From: an uncultured Chloroflexota bacterium
Lineage (GTDB): Bacteria > Chloroflexota > Anaerolineae > Aggregatilineales > Phototrophicaceae
Length of the DNA: 5,596 nucleotides
Assembly (NCBI GenBank): GCA_903904765.1
Contig: CAIVEA010000780.1
Location: 1 to 5,596, forward strand
Direction: 5' to 3'
In this document: positions 1 through 5,525 of the stretch, piece after piece
Numbering within the stretch: position 1 is the first letter of the stretch
Layout: each line of letters starts with the position of its first letter
Program-made: the position numbers and the translations under genes
The notes under the pieces: generated by a model
Databases searched by the model: none
The model's input: only the letters and a program-made list of their open reading frames with translations
Told to the model about the DNA's origin: nothing

Positions 1-39
1 CTTTCAAGGGTAGGTTTTTTAAGAACCTCACCCCTCAGT

Positions 40-77
40 CCCCTCTCCAACACGCGGAGTACCGCTTTGGAGAGGGG
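40..77. repeat. Long hairpin inside the left-end element
   Basis: CCCCTCTCCAA (40-50) pairs perfectly with TTGGAGAGGGG (67-77). Inside it, GCGG (54-57) pairs with CCGC (62-65) around an AGTA loop, leaving only a small internal bulge. This gives 15 base pairs in a 38-base span. No T-tract follows in either direction, so a simple intrinsic terminator is not supported. Confidence 0.8.
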
Positions 78-95
78 AAGTAAGATGGTATTACA

Positions 96-118
96 CCCTT
101 CGCCCTGAGGGAGAAGGG
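96..118. repeat. Second hairpin inside the left-end element
   Basis: CCCTTC (96-101) pairs with GAAGGG (113-118). After a single G/A mismatch, CCC (103-105) pairs with GGG (109-111) around a TGA loop. It forms the second arm enclosed by the 20-bp ends of the element. Confidence 0.7.
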
Positions 119-203
119 ATGGGGATGAGGGTTATCCCGCAAAAAACCTACCCTTGAAAGGGATGGGATGCCACCCCGTGCTGGTATATTCAATGGCAAT
201 GGT

Positions 204-1214
204 TCAGACAGCGAACTGGATTTTCATGCGCTTCGGGTCGTGCTGCGCCAGATCGAATCCGCGCCCGAACTCGTCCAGCGACAACTCGTGCGACACCAGC
301 GGCTCGACCTGCACCGCGCCCTGCTGGATGAGCGCAATACTCTGCGGAAACGTCCGGTTGACGGCGAAACTACCGATCACTTTCAGGTCTTTGCGGAACA
401 CATCGTAGGGCGAGAAATTGATGCGGGCATCACGGGGGGTGACCCCGAACACCCACACTTTGCCACGCGGACGCGCATACTGGAACGCGCCTTCCAGCAC
501 CGCTGGAACGCCAGTAGCATCCGCCACCAGACTATAGCCATCCGGTTCCAACTGATTCAAACGGGTAATGCTGTTCGCGTCCGCCAGCACGGTTTCGGTT
601 GCGCCTAGCTCCGCCGCCATCCGCAGCCGCCATTCGACGGTATCCACCGCCACCACCCGCGCTGCTCCGGCACGTTTAACCGCTTGCAACAGTAGACAGC
701 CCATCGGCCCTGCGCCAAAGACGAGGGCGCTGTCGCCCGGTTGCACCGCGACCTGCTGAAGTCCCCACACGACGCAGGCCAGCGGTTCGATCAGTGCCGC
801 CGCCTTGTAGCTGATGTCGCCAATCGGGAACACGTTGCCTTCAGGCACTGAGACATACTCGGCAAAGCCGCCATCGCGGGTGACACCAACGGCCTTCAGG
901 TGGCGGCACTGGTTGGGTTCGTTGCGCTGGCAGAACGAACAGCGGTTGCAGGGGATATTCGGGTCTGCCGTGACCCGATCCCCGGCGCGGAAACGGGTGA
1001 CGTTCGCGCCTATACTGACTACTTCGCCGCTGAACTCATGACCGGGGATCAACGGGTAATTCGCCTCATACTCCCCGCGCAAAATATGCACATCCGTGCC
1101 ACAGATGCCCGCCGCACGCACGCGAATCAGCACATCATCCGCGCCAACGGCTGGCACATCCACATCCACCACACGGACTTGGTTCGGCTGGGTAATCTGT
1201 CCGGCTTTCATCAT
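204..1214 (-). CDS. Zinc-dependent medium-chain alcohol/polyol dehydrogenase
   Basis: Predicted cytoplasmic NAD-dependent oxidoreductase of the MDR superfamily, close in type to sorbitol, arabinitol and threonine dehydrogenases, which oxidise a secondary alcohol of a polyol or sugar to a ketone. Numbered from the chosen start (336 residues), catalytic-zinc ligands are C38 in GICGTD, H59-E60 in PGHEF and probably E143 in EPLAC. C89, C92, C95 and C103 form the complete structural-zinc lobe. The Rossmann motif GAGPMG is at 167-172, and D191 at the end of the second strand points to NAD over NADP. The frame opens further up at a GTG (1238), but an AGGGA Shine-Dalgarno lies 6 nt before the ATG at 1214 (a second ATG follows directly), so I place the start there. 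It is the last gene of the GH3-SDR-MDR run, 95 bp after the SDR gene. The family is certain; the substrate is not. Confidence 0.93.
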   Translation of the reverse strand: MMKAGQITQPNQVRVVDVDVPAVGADDVLIRVRAAGICGTDVHILRGEYEANYPLIPGHEFSGEVVSIGANVTRFRAGDRVTADPNIPCNRCSFCQRNEPNQCRHLKAVGVTRDGGFAEYVSVPEGNVFPIGDISYKAAALIEPLACVVWGLQQVAVQPGDSALVFGAGPMGCLLLQAVKRAGAARVVAVDTVEWRLRMAAELGATETVLADANSITRLNQLEPDGYSLVADATGVPAVLEGAFQYARPRGKVWVFGVTPRDARINFSPYDVFRKDLKVIGSFAVNRTFPQSIALIQQGAVQVEPLVSHELSLDEFGRGFDLAQHDPKRMKIQFAV

Positions 1215-1240
1215 GGTTATTCCCTGCGTGGCAACCACGC
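1215..1240 (-). promoter_or_regulatory. Ribosome binding site with an abutting hairpin, dehydrogenase gene
   Basis: Read on the minus strand, AGGGA (1221-1225) sits 6 nt before the tandem ATG-ATG at 1214-1209 and decides the start. Directly upstream is a perfect hairpin, GCGTGG-TTG-CCACGC (1226-1240), with no base between it and the AGGGA. The hairpin covers the alternative GTG start at 1236-1238, which argues further against that start. Confidence 0.6.
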
Positions 1241-1264
1241 TTCACCATCGTTCATCGTTCGTAT

Positions 1265-1294
1265 CGGTCAACTTGCGGGAGCGCAGCGTGACCG
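1265..1294 (-). repeat. Stem-loop between the SDR and dehydrogenase genes
   Basis: CGGTCA (1265-1270) pairs with TGACCG (1289-1294), and inside it TGCG (1274-1277) pairs with CGCA (1282-1285) around a GGAG loop. It lies 15 bp after the SDR stop codon. No T-run follows on the minus strand, so it looks like an intercistronic structure and not a terminator. Any effect on mRNA stability or relative expression is inference. Confidence 0.45.
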
Positions 1295-1309
1295 CGCCCC
1301 CGTGAACGG

Positions 1310-2119
1310 CTACCACGCGCAGTAGCCACCATCAATGATGAGATCAGCCCCCGTCATGAAGTCCGAAGCTTCCGACGACAGGTAGACCGCAGCACCTTGC
1401 AAATCGGTCACTTCGCCCATACGTGCCATCGGGGTCATACCCATCCACGTCGGCAGCACCTTCTGACCGACAGGCGTTTCGAGCAAATCCTGTACCAACT
1501 GGGTGCGGGTGTAGCCGGGGCTGATGCTGTTGACGCGCACACCACGCGGTGCCCATTCCGCGCCCAGACTGCGGGTGAGGTGCAGCACGCCCGCTTTGGA
1601 GGCGTTGTAGTGCGCCTGATTTTGCGGCGTATTGGAGATGCTGCCAGACATCGAAGCGGTGTTGACGATCTTGCCATAACCCGCTGGCAGCATAAACTGG
1701 GCTTCGGCTTTGCAACACAGGAACACGCCCTTCAGGTTCAGGTCGAGCATCCGATCCCAGTCCGTCTCTTTCATTTCCTCAGCGGCGATCCACTGCCCGA
1801 TACCAGCATTGTTGACCCCGATCGTCAGCCGATCCCATTTGTCTACAACGGATTTGACCATCGCCTGCACCTGCGCTTCGTTGGTCACATCCACCTGCAC
1901 CGCCATCGCCTCTGCGCCAATGTCATTCAGTTCCGCAGCGACGGCCTCAGCGGTGGTCATGTTGATATCGCAAACCGCAACGGCTGCTCCGGCCTGCGCC
2001 AAGCCAAACGCAAAGGCGCGACCAATGCCCTGCCCGCCGCCCGTCACCAGTGCCACGCGCCCCTTGAGGCTGAAGCGTTCAAGGATGGGTTTGGCAGTCA
2101 ATACGGGGTCTGTTGTCAT
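1310..2119 (-). CDS. SDR-family oxidoreductase, polyol/sugar dehydrogenase-like
   Basis: Classical short-chain dehydrogenase/reductase of 269 residues, predicted soluble and cytoplasmic. The cofactor motif TGGGQGIG is at 26-33, and D51 after the second strand favours NAD(H). NNAG is at 103-106. The catalytic set is N128, S158 and Y171-x3-K175, with the usual Ser-Tyr spacing of 13. The C-terminus ([17 protein letters not shown]) and the N-terminal [12 protein letters not shown] resemble fungal and bacterial arabinitol, mannitol and sorbose-type reductases, so a ketose/polyol interconversion is plausible. Family membership alone cannot fix the substrate. The ATG at 2119 has AAAGGG 9 nt upstream, an acceptable but not strong site. 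The gene lies 120 bp downstream of the GH3 gene and 95 bp upstream of the zinc dehydrogenase, in the same direction. No convincing promoter is seen in either gap, so co-transcription is likely. Confidence 0.93.
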   Translation of the reverse strand: MTTDPVLTAKPILERFSLKGRVALVTGGGQGIGRAFAFGLAQAGAAVAVCDINMTTAEAVAAELNDIGAEAMAVQVDVTNEAQVQAMVKSVVDKWDRLTIGVNNAGIGQWIAAEEMKETDWDRMLDLNLKGVFLCCKAEAQFMLPAGYGKIVNTASMSGSISNTPQNQAHYNASKAGVLHLTRSLGAEWAPRGVRVNSISPGYTRTQLVQDLLETPVGQKVLPTWMGMTPMARMGEVTDLQGAAVYLSSEASDFMTGADLIIDGGYCAW

Positions 2120-2132
2120 ACCGATTTACCCT

Positions 2133-2146
2133 TTGTCTATTGTCTA
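2133..2146. repeat. Tandem 7-mer (TTGTCTA) x2
   Basis: Two exact adjacent copies of TTGTCTA lie directly upstream of the SDR ribosome binding site. A comparable two-copy heptamer, ATCGTTC, occurs at 1247-1260 in the next gap. Two copies can arise by chance or slippage. Confidence 0.5.
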
Positions 2147-2178
2147 TAACCTGTTGACTGTGATTATTGCCTCACATC

Positions 2179-2235
2179 CCGCCCCTTGCCACTGATTGAC
2201 ACTAAGTAAGTCGGCAGGGGCGGTAACGTGTCAAT
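2179..2235 (-). promoter_or_regulatory. Interleaved inverted repeats, pseudoknot-like, in the GH3-SDR gap
   Basis: Two inverted repeats interlock. ATTGACAC (2195-2202) is perfectly complementary to GTGTCAAT (2228-2235). CCGCCCCTTGCC (2179-2190) pairs with GGCAGGGGCGG (2213-2223) with one bulged base. In the minus-strand transcript the order is stem 1 left, 4-nt linker, stem 2 left, 10-nt linker, stem 1 right, 4-nt linker, stem 2 right, which is the layout of an H-type pseudoknot or of two alternative hairpins. It begins 4 nt after the GH3 stop codon. No U-tract follows, so it is not a simple terminator. Confidence 0.55.
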
Positions 2236-2239
2236 GGGG

Positions 2240-4573
2240 CTATTCGGCGCGACTGAAGAAGGTCTTGGCGACGGGTGTGCGCTGTCCGGTGATCTCGAAT
2301 GTGCCCGTCAGGTGAATATCCTGTGATGAACTGCCGACCATCACGCTCACCGTTCCCGGCTCCACCACAAACTGTACATCCCGATCATAGAACCCCTGCT
2401 GATTGACGGCCATCTGGAAGGTCACGGTGCGCTTCTCGCCCGCTTGTAGGCAGACGCGGCTGAAACCTTTCAGTTCCTTCACAGGGCGTGTGATTCCGGT
2501 CACGTACTGGTGGGTGTAAAGCTGCACCACCTCGTCGCCTGCACGATCACCGATGTTCTCGATATCTGCGCTGATGCGAACCGTTTCGCCGGCGCTGGCT
2601 TGGGCGGGGCTGATGACCAGATTGCTATAGCTGAAGCGGGTATAACTGAGGCCGAAACCGAACGGAAATTGCGGACTGACCGGAGTTTCGACATAATCAA
2701 TCTTCCAGTTGGAGCGCCCACCGGACGGACGATGACCGTAAAAGACGGGCAACTGTCCGACAGCGCGGGGGAAGCTGATCGGTAGCTTGCCGCCCGGATT
2801 GACATCCCCGAACAGCACATCAGTCACTGCCACCGAGCCTTCCTCGCCGGGGAACCAGACTTCGACAATTGCGCCAACCTGCTCCACCAGATTGTCCAGC
2901 GTGACCGGACGGCCATTGACCATGACCAGCACAACCGGCGTTCCTGTGGCGCAAATGGCCTGTACCAGATCGGCCTGCACGCCGGGCAGCGACAGCACAG
3001 CACGATCCCGCGCCTCGCCGCTGGTGCAGTCGTCAGTCAGACCCGCTTTATCGCCCACCACCACAACGGCAACCTGCGCCTGCTGCGCCGCCTGTACCGC
3101 CGCTGCGAAGCCGCTGGTATCCAGACTGCGCGTGTCGCAACCGCGTGCGTAATGCACCTGCGTTTGCGGGGATACGCGGGCGCGAATGCTGCTGAGGATG
3201 CTCTCGGCCTTGATGAAATCCTCGCTCATTTCGATCTTATCCGGCACAGGCATTCCAGAGAAGTTGTTATCGGTGGTCATCATCTCCACGAGGGTTTCGA
3301 TGTGCGCCGGATACGAGTAGTCGCCGAACAAGTTGCGAACACTATCCGCATTCGGGCCGATCACTGCCACAGACGACAGCGCCGGATTCAGGGGGAGCAA
3401 ATTTTCGCTGTTTTTCAGGAGGATGATGGATTTTTGTGCCAGAGTCCGCGCCACCTGCCGCTGCGTGGGTGTATCAAAAGCGACGGTGCTTTCATCCACA
3501 TAGGGTTGCTCGAACAAGCCCAACTCAAACTTTTGCTTCAGTTGGCGGCACACCGCACGATCCACCAGTTCCAGCGGCACATCCCCGCGTTCGACAGCAG
3601 CCAGCAGCGGCGCACCATAGCTGTCCGTCCCCGGTAGTTCGACATCCAACCCGGCTTCGAGGGCGATATGGGCGGCCTCGGCCTTGTCGCGGGCGATATG
3701 ATGGTAAACGAACAACTGGGTGACGGCGAAGTAATCCGAGACAACCGTGCCTTCAAAACCCCACTCGTCGCGCAGGATGTCGTTCAATAGCTGCTTGTTC
3801 GCGCCGCAGGGAATGCCATCCAGTTCATGATAACCATTCATGATAGACCCCAACCGCGCTTCCCGAACGGCCGCCTCAAAGGGGTGCAGGTACAACTCGC
3901 GCAGTTCACGCGGCGCGATATGCGCTGGCGACCAGTTCATGCCGCCCTCGGTCATGCCATAGCCGACGAAATGCTTGCCCGTAGCAATAACGCCCTTCTT
4001 CCAGTCCGCGCCCTGAATGCCGTTGATATAGGCCACTCCCATGCGTGACACCAGATAGGGGTCTTCGCCGAAAGTTTCTTCCACACGCCCCCAGCGGGCA
4101 TCACGGGTGACATCCAGCACCGGAGCGAGTGCATGATGCCCGCCCACCGAGCGCATCTGCTGGCGAATGATGTCCCCCATCGCCTGCACCAGTTCGGGTT
4201 CCCATGTGCTGGCAACGCCGATGGCCTGCGGAAAGACCGTCGCACCCCGCGCCATGTACCCGCTGCAACATTCCTCGTGGATGACGGCGGGAATGTGCAG
4301 GCGCGTATTTTCGAGCAGCCATTTCTGGATGGCGTTGGCGAGGCGGGCGCTTTCAATGGGACGGACATTACTCGCCCCGCCGAGGCGCGTGATCTGCCCG
4401 ATGCCGTGCTGGAGCAAACGCGAAGCCTTCTCTGCCGAGAGGGTGATGCCATCCAGCACTTCGTACACCCAGTAACTACCGATTTGAGCGCACTTCTCGG
4501 CAAGGGTCATCTGCGCCAGCAACGATTGAACGCGCTCATCAACAGACAAAGAGGGGTCGCGGTAATCAGCCAT
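2240..4573 (-). CDS. Glycoside hydrolase family 3 beta-glucosidase/beta-xylosidase
   Basis: Retaining exo-acting beta-glycosidase of 777 residues that would release terminal beta-linked glucose or xylose from oligosaccharides or glycosides. Residues 1 to about 350 are the N-terminal TIM-barrel domain, including RWGRVEETFGEDPYL (160-174), the conserved KH pair K200-H201, and the nucleophile D280 in FEGTVVSDY. Residues about 375-605 are the alpha/beta sandwich domain. E520 in GEARDR, followed by LSLPGVQ, aligns with the usual SEGxDR acid/base motif. PFGFGLSYTRFSYS (637-650) leads into the fibronectin-III-like C-terminal domain (about 655-760). No signal peptide or membrane segment is present, so it is intracellular and depends on imported substrate. 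The ATG at 4573 has AAGGAG 6 nt upstream. All landmarks are intact. It is the first gene of a run with two dehydrogenases. Glucosidase versus xylosidase cannot be decided from sequence alone. Confidence 0.95.
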   Translation of the reverse strand: MADYRDPSLSVDERVQSLLAQMTLAEKCAQIGSYWVYEVLDGITLSAEKASRLLQHGIGQITRLGGASNVRPIESARLANAIQKWLLENTRLHIPAVIHEECCSGYMARGATVFPQAIGVASTWEPELVQAMGDIIRQQMRSVGGHHALAPVLDVTRDARWGRVEETFGEDPYLVSRMGVAYINGIQGADWKKGVIATGKHFVGYGMTEGGMNWSPAHIAPRELRELYLHPFEAAVREARLGSIMNGYHELDGIPCGANKQLLNDILRDEWGFEGTVVSDYFAVTQLFVYHHIARDKAEAAHIALEAGLDVELPGTDSYGAPLLAAVERGDVPLELVDRAVCRQLKQKFELGLFEQPYVDESTVAFDTPTQRQVARTLAQKSIILLKNSENLLPLNPALSSVAVIGPNADSVRNLFGDYSYPAHIETLVEMMTTDNNFSGMPVPDKIEMSEDFIKAESILSSIRARVSPQTQVHYARGCDTRSLDTSGFAAAVQAAQQAQVAVVVVGDKAGLTDDCTSGEARDRAVLSLPGVQADLVQAICATGTPVVLVMVNGRPVTLDNLVEQVGAIVEVWFPGEEGSVAVTDVLFGDVNPGGKLPISFPRAVGQLPVFYGHRPSGGRSNWKIDYVETPVSPQFPFGFGLSYTRFSYSNLVISPAQASAGETVRISADIENIGDRAGDEVVQLYTHQYVTGITRPVKELKGFSRVCLQAGEKRTVTFQMAVNQQGFYDRDVQFVVEPGTVSVMVGSSSQDIHLTGTFEITGQRTPVAKTFFSRAE

Positions 4574-4585
4574 AGTGTTCTCCTT
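4574..4585 (-). promoter_or_regulatory. Strong ribosome binding site of the GH3 gene
   Basis: On the minus strand AAGGAG (4580-4585) stands 6 nt before the ATG at 4573, close to the ideal anti-Shine-Dalgarno match. It is stronger than the sites of the two downstream genes. Confidence 0.8.
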
Positions 4586-4981
4586 CGTCAGATTCCCTCA
4601 ACGGGAAAAACGCCGTTTCATAGTACCGAAATACGTCAAACTCATGTGCAGTCATGATCGTCGAGAAGATAATACTGCCCCTGATATTTCCAGATCGCAA
4701 GGATCGCGGATGCTATTCGAGGGCTGCATGCGAACTCAAATTCACCGCACACAACTAGCGCATTGTAGAGTGTCTGTATGGACAGCCCCGAAATACGGGG
4801 AAGTATGTAGAGAGGATACTGGTAGTAGAGTGCGTATGACACGCAGGAACTCAGGGATACAGGGAACAAGCAGCAAGCATCGTTGAGTATAAATAGGGTC
4901 GGCGTGGATTCACCGTTTAAGAGTCATAGCGGGATGAGCATCGAGAATCTCAGCCGACAAACGTTCGGGCAATATGCGCTG
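4574..4981. other. Gene-free intergenic region upstream of the GH3 gene
   Basis: About 400 bp between the end of arsC and the GH3 start, visibly richer in A+T than the genes. I find no supportable gene: the open frames here lack ribosome binding sites and overlap one another on opposite strands. It must hold the promoter of the GH3 run, but no -35/-10 pair is convincing. The best -10-like hexamers on the minus strand are TATTAT (4669-4674) and TATACT (4887-4892), neither with a good -35. Other content is a perfect CCCCG-AAATA-CGGGG hairpin (4786-4800), three GTAGAG hexamers (4765, 4807, 4825), two of them within a longer imperfect repeat, and a small dyad AACGG-N8-CCGTT (4600-4617) about 30 bp before the start codon that could be an operator. 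Confidence 0.6.
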
Positions 4982-5001
4982 AAAAAACTACTTTTGCAGT
5001 T
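4982..5001 (-). terminator. Candidate weak intrinsic terminator after arsC
   Basis: In the arsC transcript AACUGC (5001-4996) pairs with GUAGUU (4991-4986), including one G-U pair, around an AAAA loop. The stem runs straight into a U-run (six U in all, the first two in the stem). It lies about 10 nt after the arsC stop codon. The six-pair, A/U-rich stem is weak for a terminator. A second small hairpin, CCCCT-AGC-AGGGG (5005-5017), sits just before it and includes the stop codon. Confidence 0.4.
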
Positions 5002-5010
5002 CATCCCCTG

Positions 5011-5454
5011 CTAGGGGTGCGCGTCCAGTTCGTACAACCATGCCAGCACCCGCGCTTCGATCTGGTCGCGCACAGTGCGGAAGGCTGCCAGCTTGTCTTC
5101 GTCACTGCCCTGCGCCGCCGCTGGATCATCAAAAGGCCAGTGCATCCGCAGACCGCCATGCGCCCATAGCGCCGCCGGACAGTTCTGGTCGGCATGACCG
5201 CACACGGTTATCACATAGCGGAACGGGATTTTACCCATGTACTCGCTGATGCTTTTCGACCATTGCTGGCTGACATCTATACCGCGCTCCTGCATCACAC
5301 GGGGGGTGTAGGGGTTCATGCCCTTCGGCTCAGTCCCGGCGCTGAATACCTCGAAGCGATCACCTGCGTAATGCCGCAGTAGGGCTTCCCCGATTTGCGA
5401 ACGCGCCGAGTTGCCGGTGCAGAGGATGAGGACGTTGGGTTTGACAGCGGTCAA
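5011..5454 (-). CDS. arsC: Arsenate reductase, thioredoxin-coupled LMW-phosphatase type
   Basis: Cytoplasmic enzyme of 147 residues that reduces arsenate to arsenite, on the low-molecular-weight tyrosine phosphatase fold. The phosphate/arsenate loop C-x5-R is C12-TGNSA-R18-S19 near the N-terminus. The Asp-Pro general acid is D110-P111 in PFDDPAA. A second and third cysteine, C85 and C92 in VTVCGHADQNCP, have the seven-residue spacing of C82/C89 in Staphylococcus aureus ArsC, and plain phosphatases lack this pair. Together these give the full three-cysteine relay resolved by thioredoxin. The start is a TTG at 5454: the GGGAG site 6 nt upstream supports it, and the P-loop begins only 12 residues in, normal for the family. 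It has its own promoter and stands apart from any visible arsR, arsB or acr3. An LMW protein phosphatase is the alternative, made unlikely by the cysteine pair. Confidence 0.92.
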   Translation of the reverse strand: MTAVKPNVLILCTGNSARSQIGEALLRHYAGDRFEVFSAGTEPKGMNPYTPRVMQERGIDVSQQWSKSISEYMGKIPFRYVITVCGHADQNCPAALWAHGGLRMHWPFDDPAAAQGSDEDKLAAFRTVRDQIEARVLAWLYELDAHP

Positions 5455-5465
5455 GATGTACTCCC
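5455..5465 (-). promoter_or_regulatory. Ribosome binding site for the TTG start of arsC
   Basis: On the minus strand GGGAG (5461-5465) lies 6 nt before the TTG at 5454-5452. No ATG or GTG in frame nearby would give the complete P-loop domain, so this site decides the unusual start. Confidence 0.7.
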
Positions 5466-5484
5466 GATTGGATCATCTCACCGT

Positions 5485-5513
5485 AGGATAGAATCCAGCT
5501 TGCTCGCTGTCAA
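5485..5513 (-). promoter_or_regulatory. Sigma-70-like promoter of arsC
   Basis: A perfect -35 TTGACA (5508-5513) is followed after exactly 17 bp by the -10 hexamer TATCCT (5485-5490), 4 of 6 consensus bases including the important TA and final T. Transcription would start near 5478 and leave a leader of roughly 25 nt. The -10 lies within a small dyad, GGAT-N3-ATCC (5486-5496), a possible but unproven operator. Confidence 0.7.
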
Positions 5514-5525
5514 ATTAAGTTCTGG

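Larger units (their letters stand above)
1..160. repeat. MITE-like or structured repeat element with 20-bp inverted ends
   Basis: Positions 1-20 and 141-160 are perfect 20-bp inverted repeats (CTTTCAAGGGTAGG... and ...CCTACCCTTGAAAG). Between them lie two separate hairpins at 40-77 and 96-118, so one strand can fold into an outer stem closing two arms. No open frame in it looks like a protein. The size, matching ends and lack of coding fit a non-autonomous miniature element or a dispersed structured repeat. The C/T-rich then G/A-rich interior resembles repeats I associate with Chloroflexota and some other environmental genomes (recollection, not a search). Because the window begins exactly at the left arm, the repeat may continue outside and a target-site duplication cannot be tested. 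The inner edge is 43 bp past the stop of the dehydrogenase gene, so it may also act as the 3' end structure of that transcript. Confidence 0.7.

Noticed and set aside
1..160. CRISPR array or tRNA gene as the explanation of the left-end structure
   Set aside because: There are only two inverted, not direct, copies of the end sequence, with no regular spacers. The arms do not match the tRNA length plan and there is no recognisable TTCGA or CCA region.
168..608. Plus-strand open frame of 146 codons over the 3' part of the zinc dehydrogenase
   Set aside because: It is antisense to conserved MDR coding sequence, with no ribosome binding site and no recognisable protein features.
1397..2149. Plus-strand open frame of 250 codons antisense to the SDR gene
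   Set aside because: The SDR motifs are complete on the minus strand and the antisense product has no domain features, so it is a shadow frame.
3152..3637. Plus-strand open frame of 161 codons antisense to GH3
   Set aside because: It lies wholly inside the well-supported GH3 gene. The His/Arg/Gln-rich translation is typical of the antisense of a G+C-rich gene.
4642..4869. Minus-strand open frame of 75 codons in the gap upstream of GH3, with many Tyr and Leu residues
   Set aside because: It begins at a TTG with no Shine-Dalgarno, shows no recognisable domain, and is overlapped by an equally long open frame on the plus strand. Both are what non-coding DNA gives.
4575..4886. Plus-strand open frame of 103 codons in the same gap
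   Set aside because: It overlaps the GH3 ribosome binding region on the opposite strand, has low-complexity Arg/Thr/Ser-rich composition and no plausible ribosome binding site.
4880..4900. TATAAATA-like sequence on the plus strand as a promoter
   Set aside because: No -35 element lies at 16-18 bp and no plus-strand gene follows.
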